This document shows positions 4,625 through 13,013 of a DNA stretch of 14,778 nt, piece after piece (within the stretch, counting starts at the first letter, position 1; the number at the start of each line of letters is the position of its first letter). The notes under the pieces were generated by a model. The model was not told the DNA's origin and made no database searches. It saw only the letters and a program-made list of their open reading frames with translations. The position numbers were made by a program, and so were the translations under genes. The DNA is taken from assembly GCA_964428225.1 (NCBI GenBank), contig CAYRXS010000163.1:1-14778 (forward strand). The letters are read 5' to 3'. The DNA is from JBFMCU01 sp964428225 (GTDB lineage: Bacteria > Planctomycetota > UBA1135 > GCA-002686595).

Positions 4625-6160
4625 ATGTTCACCCTCACTCTCGACGGACTGTCTCTCAAGATCGAGGACCTCGCCCCCGCGCTCGCGGGTGAGCCCGTGC
4701 GGCTGCGCGTCGCCCGCGAGGCGAAGCGACGCGTGCGCGAGGCGCGCCGGCTCGTGGACCGCTGCGTGGCGTCCGGCGAGCCCGTGTACGGGCTGACCAC
4801 CGGCTTCGGCAAGCTGAAGAGCGTCACCATCGCCCGCGAGGACCTCGCCGAGCTCCAGCGCAACCTCGTCCTGTCCCACTGCTGCGGCGTCGGTGAGCCG
4901 ATGCCCGAGGGCGAGGTACGGGCGGTGCAGATCCTGCGATTGAACGGGCTGCTGCGCGGCCACTCCGGGATCCGGCTCGCGACGGTCGAGAAGCTCGTGC
5001 GGCTGTTCAACGCCGGCTTCGTGCCCGTCGTGCCCGGGCAGGGCTCGGTGGGGGCGAGCGGAGACCTCGCGCCCCTCGCCCACGTGACCGCGGCGTACAT
5101 GGGGCACGGCGACGCCACGGTGGGGGGCCGGCGCACGAGCGCGAAGCGGGCGCTGCGCAAGGTGGGGGAGGAGCCGCTCGAGCTCGCGGCCAAGGAGGGG
5201 CTCGCGCTCCTGAACGGCACCGAGGTGATGGCCGCGGTGGGCTCCGGGGCGTGGCTGCGAGCGGCGCGGCTTTCGAGGAGCGCGGACGCGATCGGCTCGC
5301 TCACCATCGAGGCGCTGTTCGGCAGCGTGAAGCCCTTCGACGCGCGCCTCGCCGAGCTGAAGGGGCAGGCGGGCCACGCGCGGACCTCCTCGAACGTGCG
5401 CAAGCTGCTCGAGGGCTCCCAGGTGCTGGAGAGCCACGAGGACTGCGACCGCGTGCAGGATCCGTACTCCCTGCGCTGCATCCCCCAGGTGCACGGGGCG
5501 TTCAAGACGGCCCTGGCCCACGTGGGCGAGGTTCTCGCCGCGGAGATGAACAGCGTCACCGACAACCCGATCCTGTTCCCCGACACCGGCGAGGTGATCA
5601 GCGCCGGCCAGTTCCACGGCCAGCCCATCGCCTCCGCGCTCGACTACCTCTCCCTGGCGACGTGCACCCTGGCGAACATCTCCGAGCGACGCGTCGAGCA
5701 GCTCGTGAACCCCGACCTCTCCCGCCTGCCCTCCTTCCTCGCCTCCGAGCCGGGGTTGAACTCGGGGATGATGATCGCCCAGGTGACCGCCGCCGCCCTC
5801 GCCGGCGAGAACCGTTCGCTCGCCCATCCCGCTTCCGTCGAGACGATCCCCACGAGCGCGAACCAGGAGGACCACGTCTCGATGGGCATGGCCTCGGCCC
5901 GCAAGCTGCGGGAGATCGTTGCGAACGCGGAACATCTGCTCGCCATCGAGTACCTCTGCGCCGCCCAGGCCCGCGAGTTCAATCCCGACTTCCTGCCCGG
6001 CCGCGGGGCTCTCGCCGCCTACGAGCTCCTGCGCACGCGGGTGAAGCCCCTGGAGCGCGACCGCTACCTCGCCGCCGACATCGAGGCGACCCGGGAGCTC
6101 CTGTGCTCGGGCGCGCTCCTGCGGGCGGTGGAGGAGGTGGTGGGCCCGCTCGAGGCCTGA
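4625..6160 (+). CDS. hutH: Histidine ammonia-lyase (histidase)
   Basis: A 511-aa cytoplasmic enzyme that deaminates L-histidine to trans-urocanate, the first step of histidine degradation. The self-forming MIO cofactor triad is A144-S145-G146 in GSVGASGDLAPLAH (140-153). Other active-site positions known from the Pseudomonas enzyme are present: Y55 (YGLTTGFG), the S84-H85 pair expected for histidine rather than phenylalanine or tyrosine, N197 (LLNGTE), Q278/Y281/R284 (QDPYSLR), F330 (GQFHG) and E415 (NQEDHVS). Length is standard (about 510 aa). The ATG at 4625 places Y55 within two residues of the Pseudomonas position, so the start is credible despite no clear Shine-Dalgarno; translation may be leaderless. 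No hutU, hutI, hutG or hutC is in the window, so it stands apart from a classic hut operon. Confidence 0.95.
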   Translation: MFTLTLDGLSLKIEDLAPALAGEPVRLRVAREAKRRVREARRLVDRCVASGEPVYGLTTGFGKLKSVTIAREDLAELQRNLVLSHCCGVGEPMPEGEVRAVQILRLNGLLRGHSGIRLATVEKLVRLFNAGFVPVVPGQGSVGASGDLAPLAHVTAAYMGHGDATVGGRRTSAKRALRKVGEEPLELAAKEGLALLNGTEVMAAVGSGAWLRAARLSRSADAIGSLTIEALFGSVKPFDARLAELKGQAGHARTSSNVRKLLEGSQVLESHEDCDRVQDPYSLRCIPQVHGAFKTALAHVGEVLAAEMNSVTDNPILFPDTGEVISAGQFHGQPIASALDYLSLATCTLANISERRVEQLVNPDLSRLPSFLASEPGLNSGMMIAQVTAAALAGENRSLAHPASVETIPTSANQEDHVSMGMASARKLREIVANAEHLLAIEYLCAAQAREFNPDFLPGRGALAAYELLRTRVKPLERDRYLAADIEATRELLCSGALLRAVEEVVGPLEA

Positions 6161-6281
6161 CGACCCGTTTCGCGCAAGTGTCCTCGGCCCCGCGGTCGAT
6201 GTAGGATCTCGATCCCCACGGCGGTCGCGCCCCGCGGCTCCGTGACTTCCCCGAAGAGCACCTCCCCTGTCCATTCCCGAG

Positions 6282-7724
6282 ATGAACAGTCAGCGGTCCG
6301 AGCGCAACGGCGTCGCCATTGTCGGGGGTGGGATCACCGGGCTCGCGACCGCCTATCTGCTGCTGCGCGAGCGAGTGCCCGCGACCGTGTACGAGGCGAG
6401 CGCGGCGCCGGGGGGGCTGGCGGCCACGTTTCGAAGCGACGGCTACGCGTTCGACCTGGGGCCCCACGAGCTGTGCACCGACGATCCGGCGTTGCTCGAG
6501 TTGCTCCGCGAGGTCTGCGGAGACGACCTGATCGAGATCGACAAGCGAACCGCGCAGTACTTCCACGGCCGGTACCTGAACTTCCCGTTCGAGGTGGTGG
6601 ACGTGCTGGGGAACCTGGGGCCGATCCTCTGCACGCGCATCCTGTTCGAGGTCGTGATCGCGCGGATGCGGCATCTTCTGCGTCGCCATCCGCTCGTCTC
6701 CTTCGAGGATTGGGCGCGGTCGCGGTTCGGGGGGACGCTCTACGAGCTCTACTTCGGCCCCTACACGAAGAAGGTGTGGGGCATCGAGCCCGCGTTGCTC
6801 GACACCAGCACCGCTTCCGATCGGATCACCGCGGGCTCGCTTCTGGAGTTCGTGCGCAAGTCGATCGCGTTCCAGCTCCTCGGCCGCGAGGATCGCCAGC
6901 ACCGTCACAGCGAGCTCCGCAAGGCCTTCTACTACACGCGCGGCGGGATCGGCACGATCGCCCGGCGCCTGACCGAGGAGATCGAGCGGTGGGGGGGCCG
7001 CGTGCTCTGCGGCCGGCGCCTGAACGAGATCCGCACCGAGGAGGACCGCGTGGTCGCCCTGGGCTTCGAGGACGGGTCGACGGCGGAGGGTTTCGACACC
7101 GTCGTCTCCACGATCCCCTTGCCCGTGCTCGTGGAGAGCACGCTCGGCGACGCGGGCCGCGAGCTCTTGCGCGGGATGGCCCTGGGCTTCCGGGGGATGA
7201 CCTTCGTCTTCCTGCGGGTGGCGAGGCCGAAGGTGCTCGGCAACCACTGGACGTACTTCTGCGACGCCGACGTGCCCTTCCAGCGCATCACGGAGTCCTC
7301 TCTCTTCGAAGCGGACATGGCCCCGAAGGATCGGACGGGAATCACCGTCGAGATCTCCTGCAACCCGGGCGACGAGATCTGGTCGCTCGACGACGAGGCG
7401 CTCTTGAACCTGACGGCCGACGGATTCGAGCACCTCGGCCTGCTCGGCCGCGACGAGATCGTGGGCTACGACGTCCTCCGCATCCCCGAGGCCTACCCGA
7501 TCCAGCGCCAGGGCTTCGCCCTCCACGTCGAGGAGTTGCTCGCGGCCTTGCGCCCCATCGACAACCTCGTCACCCTCGGCCGCGAGGGCCTCTTCCGCTA
7601 CTGCAACATGGACGAGTGCATCACGATGGCCCTCGACATCGCCCCCCGCATCATCGCCGGCGAGCGCTCCATCCACCACCTGCGCCAGGGCACCTGGAAG
7701 GGCGTCGGGGTCACGGACGCGTAG
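6282..7724 (+). CDS. FAD-dependent amine-oxidase-type oxidoreductase (HemY/COG1232-like)
   Basis: A 480-aa flavoprotein of the amine oxidase/protoporphyrinogen oxidase-like superfamily. It shows the N-terminal FAD dinucleotide-binding motif AIVGGGITGLATAYLL (12-27), E38 (VYEAS) for the ADP ribose, and GGLAATF (44-50). FDLGPHELCTDD (57-68) and YFHGRYLNFPFE (93-104) are typical of the sugar/polyprenyl-linked branch. TRGGIGTIARRL (219-230) sits at the second substrate/FAD segment, and the C-terminal FAD motif region is NLVTLGREGLFRYCNMDECITMAL (428-451). The branch is often found in polysaccharide or carotenoid loci and is frequently over-annotated as protoporphyrinogen oxidase; no heme genes are near, so I leave the substrate open. 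The ATG at 6282 has no strong Shine-Dalgarno but places the GxGxxG motif at the usual distance from the N-terminus. It lies 121 bp after hutH and 110 bp before the next gene. Confidence 0.85.
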   Translation: MNSQRSERNGVAIVGGGITGLATAYLLLRERVPATVYEASAAPGGLAATFRSDGYAFDLGPHELCTDDPALLELLREVCGDDLIEIDKRTAQYFHGRYLNFPFEVVDVLGNLGPILCTRILFEVVIARMRHLLRRHPLVSFEDWARSRFGGTLYELYFGPYTKKVWGIEPALLDTSTASDRITAGSLLEFVRKSIAFQLLGREDRQHRHSELRKAFYYTRGGIGTIARRLTEEIERWGGRVLCGRRLNEIRTEEDRVVALGFEDGSTAEGFDTVVSTIPLPVLVESTLGDAGRELLRGMALGFRGMTFVFLRVARPKVLGNHWTYFCDADVPFQRITESSLFEADMAPKDRTGITVEISCNPGDEIWSLDDEALLNLTADGFEHLGLLGRDEIVGYDVLRIPEAYPIQRQGFALHVEELLAALRPIDNLVTLGREGLFRYCNMDECITMALDIAPRIIAGERSIHHLRQGTWKGVGVTDA

Positions 7725-7785
7725 CTCGCCGCCCGGCGTTTCCGCGACATCTTCGGGGCATTGCCGGCAGCCCTTCCTTTTGTCC

Positions 7786-7825
7786 TTGCCGGGTGGACGC
7801 TACCCGCGTACCAAAAAGGGGGAGA
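7786..7825 (+). promoter_or_regulatory. Weak promoter candidate plus purine-rich ribosome-binding region
   Basis: TTGCCG at 7786-7791 and TACCAA at 7809-7814 are 17 bp apart, a modest sigma70-like match (4 of 6 and 3 of 6). A GGGGGAGA stretch just before 7825 lies about 9-10 nt upstream of the ATG at 7835 and is a plausible Shine-Dalgarno. The ribosome-binding part is more credible than the promoter. Confidence 0.25.
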
Positions 7826-7834
7826 AACCAGAAG

Positions 7835-10096
7835 ATGCCCCGCGTAGCAACAGCGGATGGAGTAGGCATCCTGTTCGCCCTGCTTCTCGCCCTCGCCCTC
7901 CTCCTCGTCCTCTCGCGCGGATCGGATGAGGAATCCGCCGCCCCTGACGTGGCCGGACCACGCGCGCCCGTCGCGGGTCCCGAGCGCCGGCTCGATGCCG
8001 CGGGCACCGTGGAGTCCGAAGCCGCGCGGGCACGCACGGTCGTTACCACGGGCGTCGAGGAATCCCAGGCCGCGCGGAGCTTGACCCTCGTGGTCTTCGA
8101 CGCCGGGGGTCGTCCAATGGGGGACGTTCCCATCCTCGTGGAGCCGGGGGACGAGGCGATCGAGCTGTCTTCGGGATCGGAGAACGGACGGCTGATCATC
8201 GAGGGGCGACTCCTTCGCACCCTGACTTCGAAGCAGGACCCGACCGTCGAGCTCGCGGTGGCCCTTCCCTTCCTCGAGACGGTAGGTCTCGAAGTCACGC
8301 CCGCAGACATCACGGGCGAACCCGTGGATTTGCGTCTCCCGCCCATGGGATCGGTGCGGGTGGAGTTCGATGCTCCTGATGGCTCGATGGTGTGCCTATG
8401 GGTCGAAGACGTCCCCTCCGGAACGAGCTGGGTGGGCAAGAACCTGCACGAATCGTTGGAGGACTCCGTGGCGGTCTTCCCCCGTGTCGGCCTGGGCCTC
8501 GATCTGATGTTGTACGGCTCGGTCGACGACAGCTTCGCCACGTGCACGCGTAACGTGAAAGGGCCCACCCAAGAGGGGGAAGAGGTCGTGGTGCGACTCG
8601 ATCGCCCCGAGACGGTCCCGCTGGTGGGGCGGCTTCTCGACGAGGAAGGGAACGTGCTGGCCGACGTCGCGATCCGCATCGGCTACCAGGTTCCGGGAGT
8701 GGGGCGTTTTCGGACGTCCACCACCGACGACGACGGTCGATTTCGCGTGGACTTCGACCCGGAGCTCGCGGCCGCCGAGAGCTGTTTCTTGATGCTGAAG
8801 TGGGAGGAGGGAAAGCGAAGGGAACCGGACAAGTCGATCCGGGAGATCCCCCGCACCTTGCCGCCGGAAGGGCATGACTACGGAGACGTCGTGCTGGGGA
8901 CCGGCCCGATTCTCGCTGAAGGCCGCGTCGTCACGGGGGTCGGTGATCCCGTCTCGAAGGGTCGCCTCCGGATCCGCAGCTTCTCTCTCCTGGAGGGCCA
9001 CTGGGCGCAGATGGACATGAAGGAGTCCATGGACTTCTTCGGCGGCAGGTTGGACGAGGACGGGCGCTTCCGGCTGATCGGCGTTCCCCGGAACGGTGAG
9101 TGGGAGCTGACGGCCCATGTGCTGGGTTGTCTCCCGAGTGAGACGATGCGCGTGCGGGAGGGGCAGCGGGACATCGAGCTGCGGGTAACGCGAAAGGCCC
9201 GCGTATGGGTCAGCCTGGATTGGCCGCACGACTTCCCTCCCAACGGGATCGTGGTCGTTGCCGTCCCGCACGAGCGGGAAGGCCGGAAGTCCACGTGGCG
9301 TGCCGCCAGCCGCGAGGATCTCACGGTCTCTCTCGGCCCGCTACGGCCGGGACGCTATGACGTCCGCATCCAGGGGCATATCGCCGGCGACGAGTACTAC
9401 GTGGACTCGGGATCCATGACGCTCCTCGAGATTCCCGGGGTACTCGTCGAAGAGGGGGCCGACCTTCGCCCCGCGGCGTTGAGCGATGTCGACCTCGCCT
9501 CCATCTCACGGGTCGTCACGACCCGCGTGCGGACGTCCTGGGGAGAGGTCCCTCGCGAGGTCTGGTGTGAGCTGCAGGTGAAGGGTGATCCCCTGTCCGG
9601 GTGCCAGTCACACCAGGCCGACACGGCATGGATCGTTCCCCTGGCCGAACATCTGGAGCTTCGGGTCCAGGCCGCCGGCTACAAGGAGCTGCAGCTCGAT
9701 GATCCGGCGGCGGACCAGGACGTGATTCTCCGCGGCGGCATCGAGGTCAGTCTCTGGGTCACCGGGGACTTCCCGCTCGAGGGGGAGGGTTATCGGCTCG
9801 TCCCCGTATTGCGCGGGCCACGGATCTCCGACGAGTCCCACGTCATCGGGACGTGGAGCGAGGGGAGGATCATCGAGGCGATCGTGCCCGCGCCGGGTAA
9901 GTATCGCGTGGAATGGTCGCTGATCATTGAGGGAGAGTACTTGCGTCTTTCCAGCAGGATCCGGGGCGGCGATGGTGAGGTGCGCGTCGAGGAAGGCAAG
10001 CCCGGCGCGGTGCTGGAGCTCACCCTCGGCGAAGAAACGCAGGCGGAGATCACCGAGAGGCTGGCCCGCCACGGAGGAACTCGGGAATCGGACTGA
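7835..10096 (+). CDS. Membrane-anchored protein with carboxypeptidase-regulatory-like beta domains
   Basis: A 753-aa protein. Residues 9-27 form a single Leu/Ala-rich transmembrane segment (GVGILFALLLALALLLVLS) followed by an acidic, Ala/Pro-rich linker to about 80, so the bulk should lie outside the cytoplasmic membrane. The rest is mostly beta-rich. At least two units look like carboxypeptidase-regulatory/CNA-B-type sandwiches: VGRLLDEEGNVLADVAIRIG with TTDDDGRFRVDF (264-307), and AEGRVVTGVGDPVSKGRLRI with LDEDGRFRLIGVP (361-418). Earlier (82-170) and later (440-753) segments seem related but more diverged. No catalytic motif is visible; a structural, adhesion or scaffold role is inferred. 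Although the frame is open upstream to 6242, that part is an out-of-frame reading of the flavoprotein gene; the ATG at 7835 is supported by the purine-rich stretch before it. Confidence 0.75.
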   Translation: MPRVATADGVGILFALLLALALLLVLSRGSDEESAAPDVAGPRAPVAGPERRLDAAGTVESEAARARTVVTTGVEESQAARSLTLVVFDAGGRPMGDVPILVEPGDEAIELSSGSENGRLIIEGRLLRTLTSKQDPTVELAVALPFLETVGLEVTPADITGEPVDLRLPPMGSVRVEFDAPDGSMVCLWVEDVPSGTSWVGKNLHESLEDSVAVFPRVGLGLDLMLYGSVDDSFATCTRNVKGPTQEGEEVVVRLDRPETVPLVGRLLDEEGNVLADVAIRIGYQVPGVGRFRTSTTDDDGRFRVDFDPELAAAESCFLMLKWEEGKRREPDKSIREIPRTLPPEGHDYGDVVLGTGPILAEGRVVTGVGDPVSKGRLRIRSFSLLEGHWAQMDMKESMDFFGGRLDEDGRFRLIGVPRNGEWELTAHVLGCLPSETMRVREGQRDIELRVTRKARVWVSLDWPHDFPPNGIVVVAVPHEREGRKSTWRAASREDLTVSLGPLRPGRYDVRIQGHIAGDEYYVDSGSMTLLEIPGVLVEEGADLRPAALSDVDLASISRVVTTRVRTSWGEVPREVWCELQVKGDPLSGCQSHQADTAWIVPLAEHLELRVQAAGYKELQLDDPAADQDVILRGGIEVSLWVTGDFPLEGEGYRLVPVLRGPRISDESHVIGTWSEGRIIEAIVPAPGKYRVEWSLIIEGEYLRLSSRIRGGDGEVRVEEGKPGAVLELTLGEETQAEITERLARHGGTRESD

Positions 10097-10105
10097 TCGT
10101 GGAGG

Positions 10106-10121
10106 GGCACGACGCCGTGCC
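10106..10121. terminator. Stem-loop between convergent genes, possible bidirectional terminator
   Basis: GGCACG (10106-10111) and CGTGCC (10116-10121) form a perfect 6-bp stem with a 4-nt loop, ACGC. It lies 9 bp after the stop of the beta-domain protein and 33 bp from the stop of the opposing membrane protein. No U-run follows, so efficiency as an intrinsic terminator is doubtful, but the position fits. Confidence 0.4.
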
Positions 10122-10154
10122 GCGGAAGAACTCCAGTCCCCGACCGCGAGCCGC

Positions 10155-11816
10155 CTACTCCTCGTAGGGTACGAGCGGGACCTTCGTGTCGTCCAGGTCG
10201 ACGTGCAACGACCAGATCTCGCGATCGGGGAAGTGGTCGAGCAAACGGCGGTTGTTCTCGGCGCCCATGTCCCGCGCCCAGACCACCTCGGCTTCGTCGA
10301 TGTCCGCGGCGTTGTAGACCCACTCGTTCGCGGTGTGGTGCTGCGGGCCGTAGGTCACGACGATCAGGTGGCGGGCGTCGTCGGCTTCCAGCTCGTGCTG
10401 GATCTCGGCGCGGCGCAGGAACCAGGATTCGGGCTCGTGCCCCCGGGTCGCGGCCTGGGCGGCGGTGAGCGCGAAGTGGGCGAGGAACAGGCCCAGCACG
10501 ATGCTGCGGCCGATCCGGCCGCGCGCGCGACCCCAGGTGGCGAAGCGCCGCATCGAGCTCATCACGAGCACCACGATCAGACCGGTGGCCGGGGCGGCGT
10601 AGTGCCGCATGTCGTAGGTCTCCAGCAACAAGGCGAGGAAGAGCAGACCGATGCTCGCGAGGGCGAAGCCTCGCAGACGCTGCCGCAACACCCACGGGAG
10701 GGCGAGGAGGGCGAGGGTCGAGAGGGGGCCGACGTAGAACCACCACAGGCCGACCGCCTTCACCCGCGCCGCCTCGAGGAAGCCCGCGAGACTCTGCTGC
10801 TCGTCGTAGCCGGTGTAGGTGGTGCTCTCGGTCCAGTAGCTGCGCAGCGCCTCGTGGCGGTACTCCGGCACCGGGCCCTTCTCGAGCAGGAGCAGGGGCG
10901 GCACTACCGCGTACTGCTCGTCGTGGACCTGGTAGGGCATCCGGAACGCGCTCCCCGTCACCGCGTGGTTGTACAGCCCGATCCACACGAAACCCCCGGC
11001 GAGAACGACGGCCGTGGTCGCCGCGGTCAGAACGCGGTCGCGGAGCGCGGAACCGCGGTGGCCGATCAACCACCCGAGGACGTGCAATCCCGCGGGCAGC
11101 GTCGTCACCATTCCCTCGAAGGGCCGCGTGACGGCGAGCACGACGAGCCCCGCCCCCAGCAGCGCTCCGTCTCCGAGACACGGGCGCCGCAGGATGCGGG
11201 GAAGCGCACCGAACACGAGGGCGCCTCCGGCCGCGGCCAGGGCTCCTCCCCAATACGATTGCGTCCAGTACGTCGCGATCCCGAACTGGGCCGTGGCCCA
11301 GAGCCCCCCCAACAATGCCCACCGCCGCGGCAGCCACCCCTGGAGCATCCAGCAGATCGCTCCGCACAGGAGCGCCGCCGTCAGCCACATGCCGGCCAGG
11401 GGGTGGCCGAAGAGCAGCCGGCCCGAAAACAGCGCGACGCCGATGCCGGGCGGATACTTCGACGCGTAGCTCGGCTGCTGGAGGACGTGGATCGACTCGA
11501 AGAACTCCCAGAGGGGATGCGGGGGATTCGCGAGACGCCCCTCGGCGAGCGTGTCCGCGACGAGCAGGTAGCTGAACTCGTCGTGGACGTTCGGCTCGGG
11601 CCAGAACGCGAGCCACGCGACCAGCGCGCTGCCGATGAAACCCGCCGCCGCGCAGACGGTGATCGCCGCCCGGGGTCGACGGGCCAGGCCGTCGAGGGCC
11701 CTCGCGAGACGCGCGAACAACCCGGAGCCCGGGCCGCGCAAGACGACTCCCGCGGCGACGATGCCCAGCACGAGCACGCCCTGCAGGAGGAGCATGTTGT
11801 CGAGAAGGGACAGCAC
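10155..11816 (-). CDS. GT-C-type polytopic membrane glycosyltransferase (GT39/ArnT-like)
   Basis: A 553-aa integral membrane protein with about 11-13 hydrophobic segments between residues 10 and 455 and a soluble C-terminal domain (about 456-553). After the second helix comes NVHDEFSYLLVADTLAEGR (76-94). The acidic D79-E80 pair in the first large outer loop is the hallmark of GT-C enzymes that take sugars from polyprenyl-phosphate donors. YASKYPPGIG (117-126) is the second conserved loop seen in this family. The C-terminal part (IVVTYGPQHHTANEWVYN) is probably extracytoplasmic. The start is the GTG at 11814-11816, with GGAGG 4 nt upstream; the ATG seven codons later lacks a Shine-Dalgarno. 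The gene starts 30 bp after the aminotransferase stop on the same strand, so the two likely form an operon. Acceptor and donor sugar are not determined; a role in decorating envelope glycan or protein is inferred. Confidence 0.75.
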   Translation of the reverse strand: MLSLLDNMLLLQGVLVLGIVAAGVVLRGPGSGLFARLARALDGLARRPRAAITVCAAAGFIGSALVAWLAFWPEPNVHDEFSYLLVADTLAEGRLANPPHPLWEFFESIHVLQQPSYASKYPPGIGVALFSGRLLFGHPLAGMWLTAALLCGAICWMLQGWLPRRWALLGGLWATAQFGIATYWTQSYWGGALAAAGGALVFGALPRILRRPCLGDGALLGAGLVVLAVTRPFEGMVTTLPAGLHVLGWLIGHRGSALRDRVLTAATTAVVLAGGFVWIGLYNHAVTGSAFRMPYQVHDEQYAVVPPLLLLEKGPVPEYRHEALRSYWTESTTYTGYDEQQSLAGFLEAARVKAVGLWWFYVGPLSTLALLALPWVLRQRLRGFALASIGLLFLALLLETYDMRHYAAPATGLIVVLVMSSMRRFATWGRARGRIGRSIVLGLFLAHFALTAAQAATRGHEPESWFLRRAEIQHELEADDARHLIVVTYGPQHHTANEWVYNAADIDEAEVVWARDMGAENNRRLLDHFPDREIWSLHVDLDDTKVPLVPYEE

Positions 11817-11846
11817 GTAGCCTCCGCCGGGGACGGATCGGACGGG

Positions 11847-13013
11847 CTAGGCCGCCGAGGACCCGCGCTGACCGTTGAGCGCTCTCAGGAGCTGCCGCAC
11901 CACCCGATCCTGATCCCCTTCGCTCAGCCGAGCATACAGCGGGAGACGCAGCAGGGTCTCCGCGTGCCGGGTGGCGTGGGGGAAGGCGTCCGGCGGCTCC
12001 GGCGTGAGGGTGCGGCCGAAGGGCGTGGAGTGAAGGGGGTGGAAGTGCACCGCGGCCCCGATCCCGCTCTCGTTCAGGGCCTTCTGGCACTTCCCCTTCG
12101 TCTCCCCGTCGGGGAGCAGGACGTGGAAGATGTGCCCGTTCGGCTCGACGCCCTCGGGGACGACGGGCAACCGCAGCAGTCCCTTCTCCTCGGCCTCCGC
12201 CAGGAGCTCCCGGTAGCGATCGAAGCCCCGGCGGCGAAGCCGGAAGATCTCGTCCGCCTTGGAGAGCTGCACCTCGAGGACGGCCAGGAGGAGGTCCGAG
12301 GGGATGTACGAGGAGCCGATCCTGCGCCAGGTGTAGCGCGACGCCCCTCCGTTGCGGAACGCGGCGCGGTCCGTGCCCATCTCGCGGATGATCCGGGCCT
12401 CGCACGCGAGGTCGTCGTCGTCGGTGAGGAGCAAACCCCCCTCGCCGCAGCAGACGTTCTTCGTGTCGTGGAACGAGATGCAGCCGCCGTCGCCCAGCGT
12501 GCCGCAGTACCGCTCGCCGAATCGCGCGTCGAAGGACTGGGCCGCGTCCTCGACGAGGATCAGGCCGCGATCGGTGCAGAGCTCGCGCAGCTCGGCGATC
12601 CCGTGGGGGATGCCGCCGTAGTGCATTGCGATCACCGCGCGCGTGCGGTCGGTGATCTTCCGCTCGACCTCCGCGGGATCCACGTGCGGCGAATCGGCCA
12701 TCGAGTCCGCGAACACGATGCGAGCCCCCTGGCTCAGGGGGGCGTTGGCCGTGCTCGTGTGGGTGAAGGTGGGCACGATCACCTCGTCGCCCTCGCCGAC
12801 GCCGTGCGCGGCCAGGCAGGTCTCGAGCGCGTGCGTGCACGAGGTCGTCATCAGGGCGTGGCGGGCGCCGAACCGCTCGCGCAGAGTCTGCTCCACGCGG
12901 GCCAGGTGCGGGCCTCCGCCCTGGAAGGTCCCCGAGCGGACCGCCGCGGCCGCGGCGTCGGCCTCGCGTTCGTCGATGTAGGGCTCGCTGAGGGGAAGGG
13001 GGCGTTCGTTCAC
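11847..13013 (-). CDS. rffA: dTDP-4-amino-4,6-dideoxygalactose transaminase (WecE/RffA type)
   Basis: A 388-aa PLP-dependent sugar aminotransferase of the DegT/DnrJ/EryC1/StrS family. It would transaminate dTDP-4-keto-6-deoxyglucose to dTDP-Fuc4N using glutamate. Matches to the WecE pattern as I know it: SCTHALE (58-64), DEVIVPTFTHTSTANA (76-91), HYGG (131-134), VEDAAQ (154-159, with D156 for the pyridine nitrogen), FHDTKN (181-186, with K185 the Schiff-base lysine), GEGG (190-193), REMGTDR (210-216), YTWRRIGSSYIPSDL (227-241), HFHPLH (323-328) and LLRLPLYARLSEGDQ (354-368). The start is taken at the GTG at 13011-13013 because family similarity begins at PLPLSEP right after it; the frame extends to an ATG at 13142, but that stretch is Pro/Gly-rich and unlike the family. 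The subfamily call is good; other 4-keto-sugar substrates remain possible. The downstream GT-C gene lies 30 bp away. Confidence 0.82.
   Translation of the reverse strand: MNERPLPLSEPYIDEREADAAAAAVRSGTFQGGGPHLARVEQTLRERFGARHALMTTSCTHALETCLAAHGVGEGDEVIVPTFTHTSTANAPLSQGARIVFADSMADSPHVDPAEVERKITDRTRAVIAMHYGGIPHGIAELRELCTDRGLILVEDAAQSFDARFGERYCGTLGDGGCISFHDTKNVCCGEGGLLLTDDDDLACEARIIREMGTDRAAFRNGGASRYTWRRIGSSYIPSDLLLAVLEVQLSKADEIFRLRRRGFDRYRELLAEAEEKGLLRLPVVPEGVEPNGHIFHVLLPDGETKGKCQKALNESGIGAAVHFHPLHSTPFGRTLTPEPPDAFPHATRHAETLLRLPLYARLSEGDQDRVVRQLLRALNGQRGSSAA

Noticed and set aside
3330..4796. 488-codon plus-strand open frame
   Set aside because: Antisense to the SDR gene and overlapping the start of hutH in a different frame; no domain recognised.
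4268..6274. 668-codon minus-strand open frame opposite hutH
   Set aside because: Antisense shadow of hutH and the 5' end of the SDR gene; low-complexity composition and no recognisable domain.
6242..7834. Upstream part of a continuous frame that would fuse to the beta-domain protein (1284 codons in total)
   Set aside because: It is the out-of-frame reading of the flavoprotein gene. The true gene starts at 7835 with a ribosome-binding region and a membrane anchor immediately after the start.
9790..12840. 1016-codon minus-strand open frame
   Set aside because: It overlaps the aminotransferase and GT-C genes in another frame and then runs antisense into the beta-domain gene. It is Arg/Ala/Pro-rich and motif-free.
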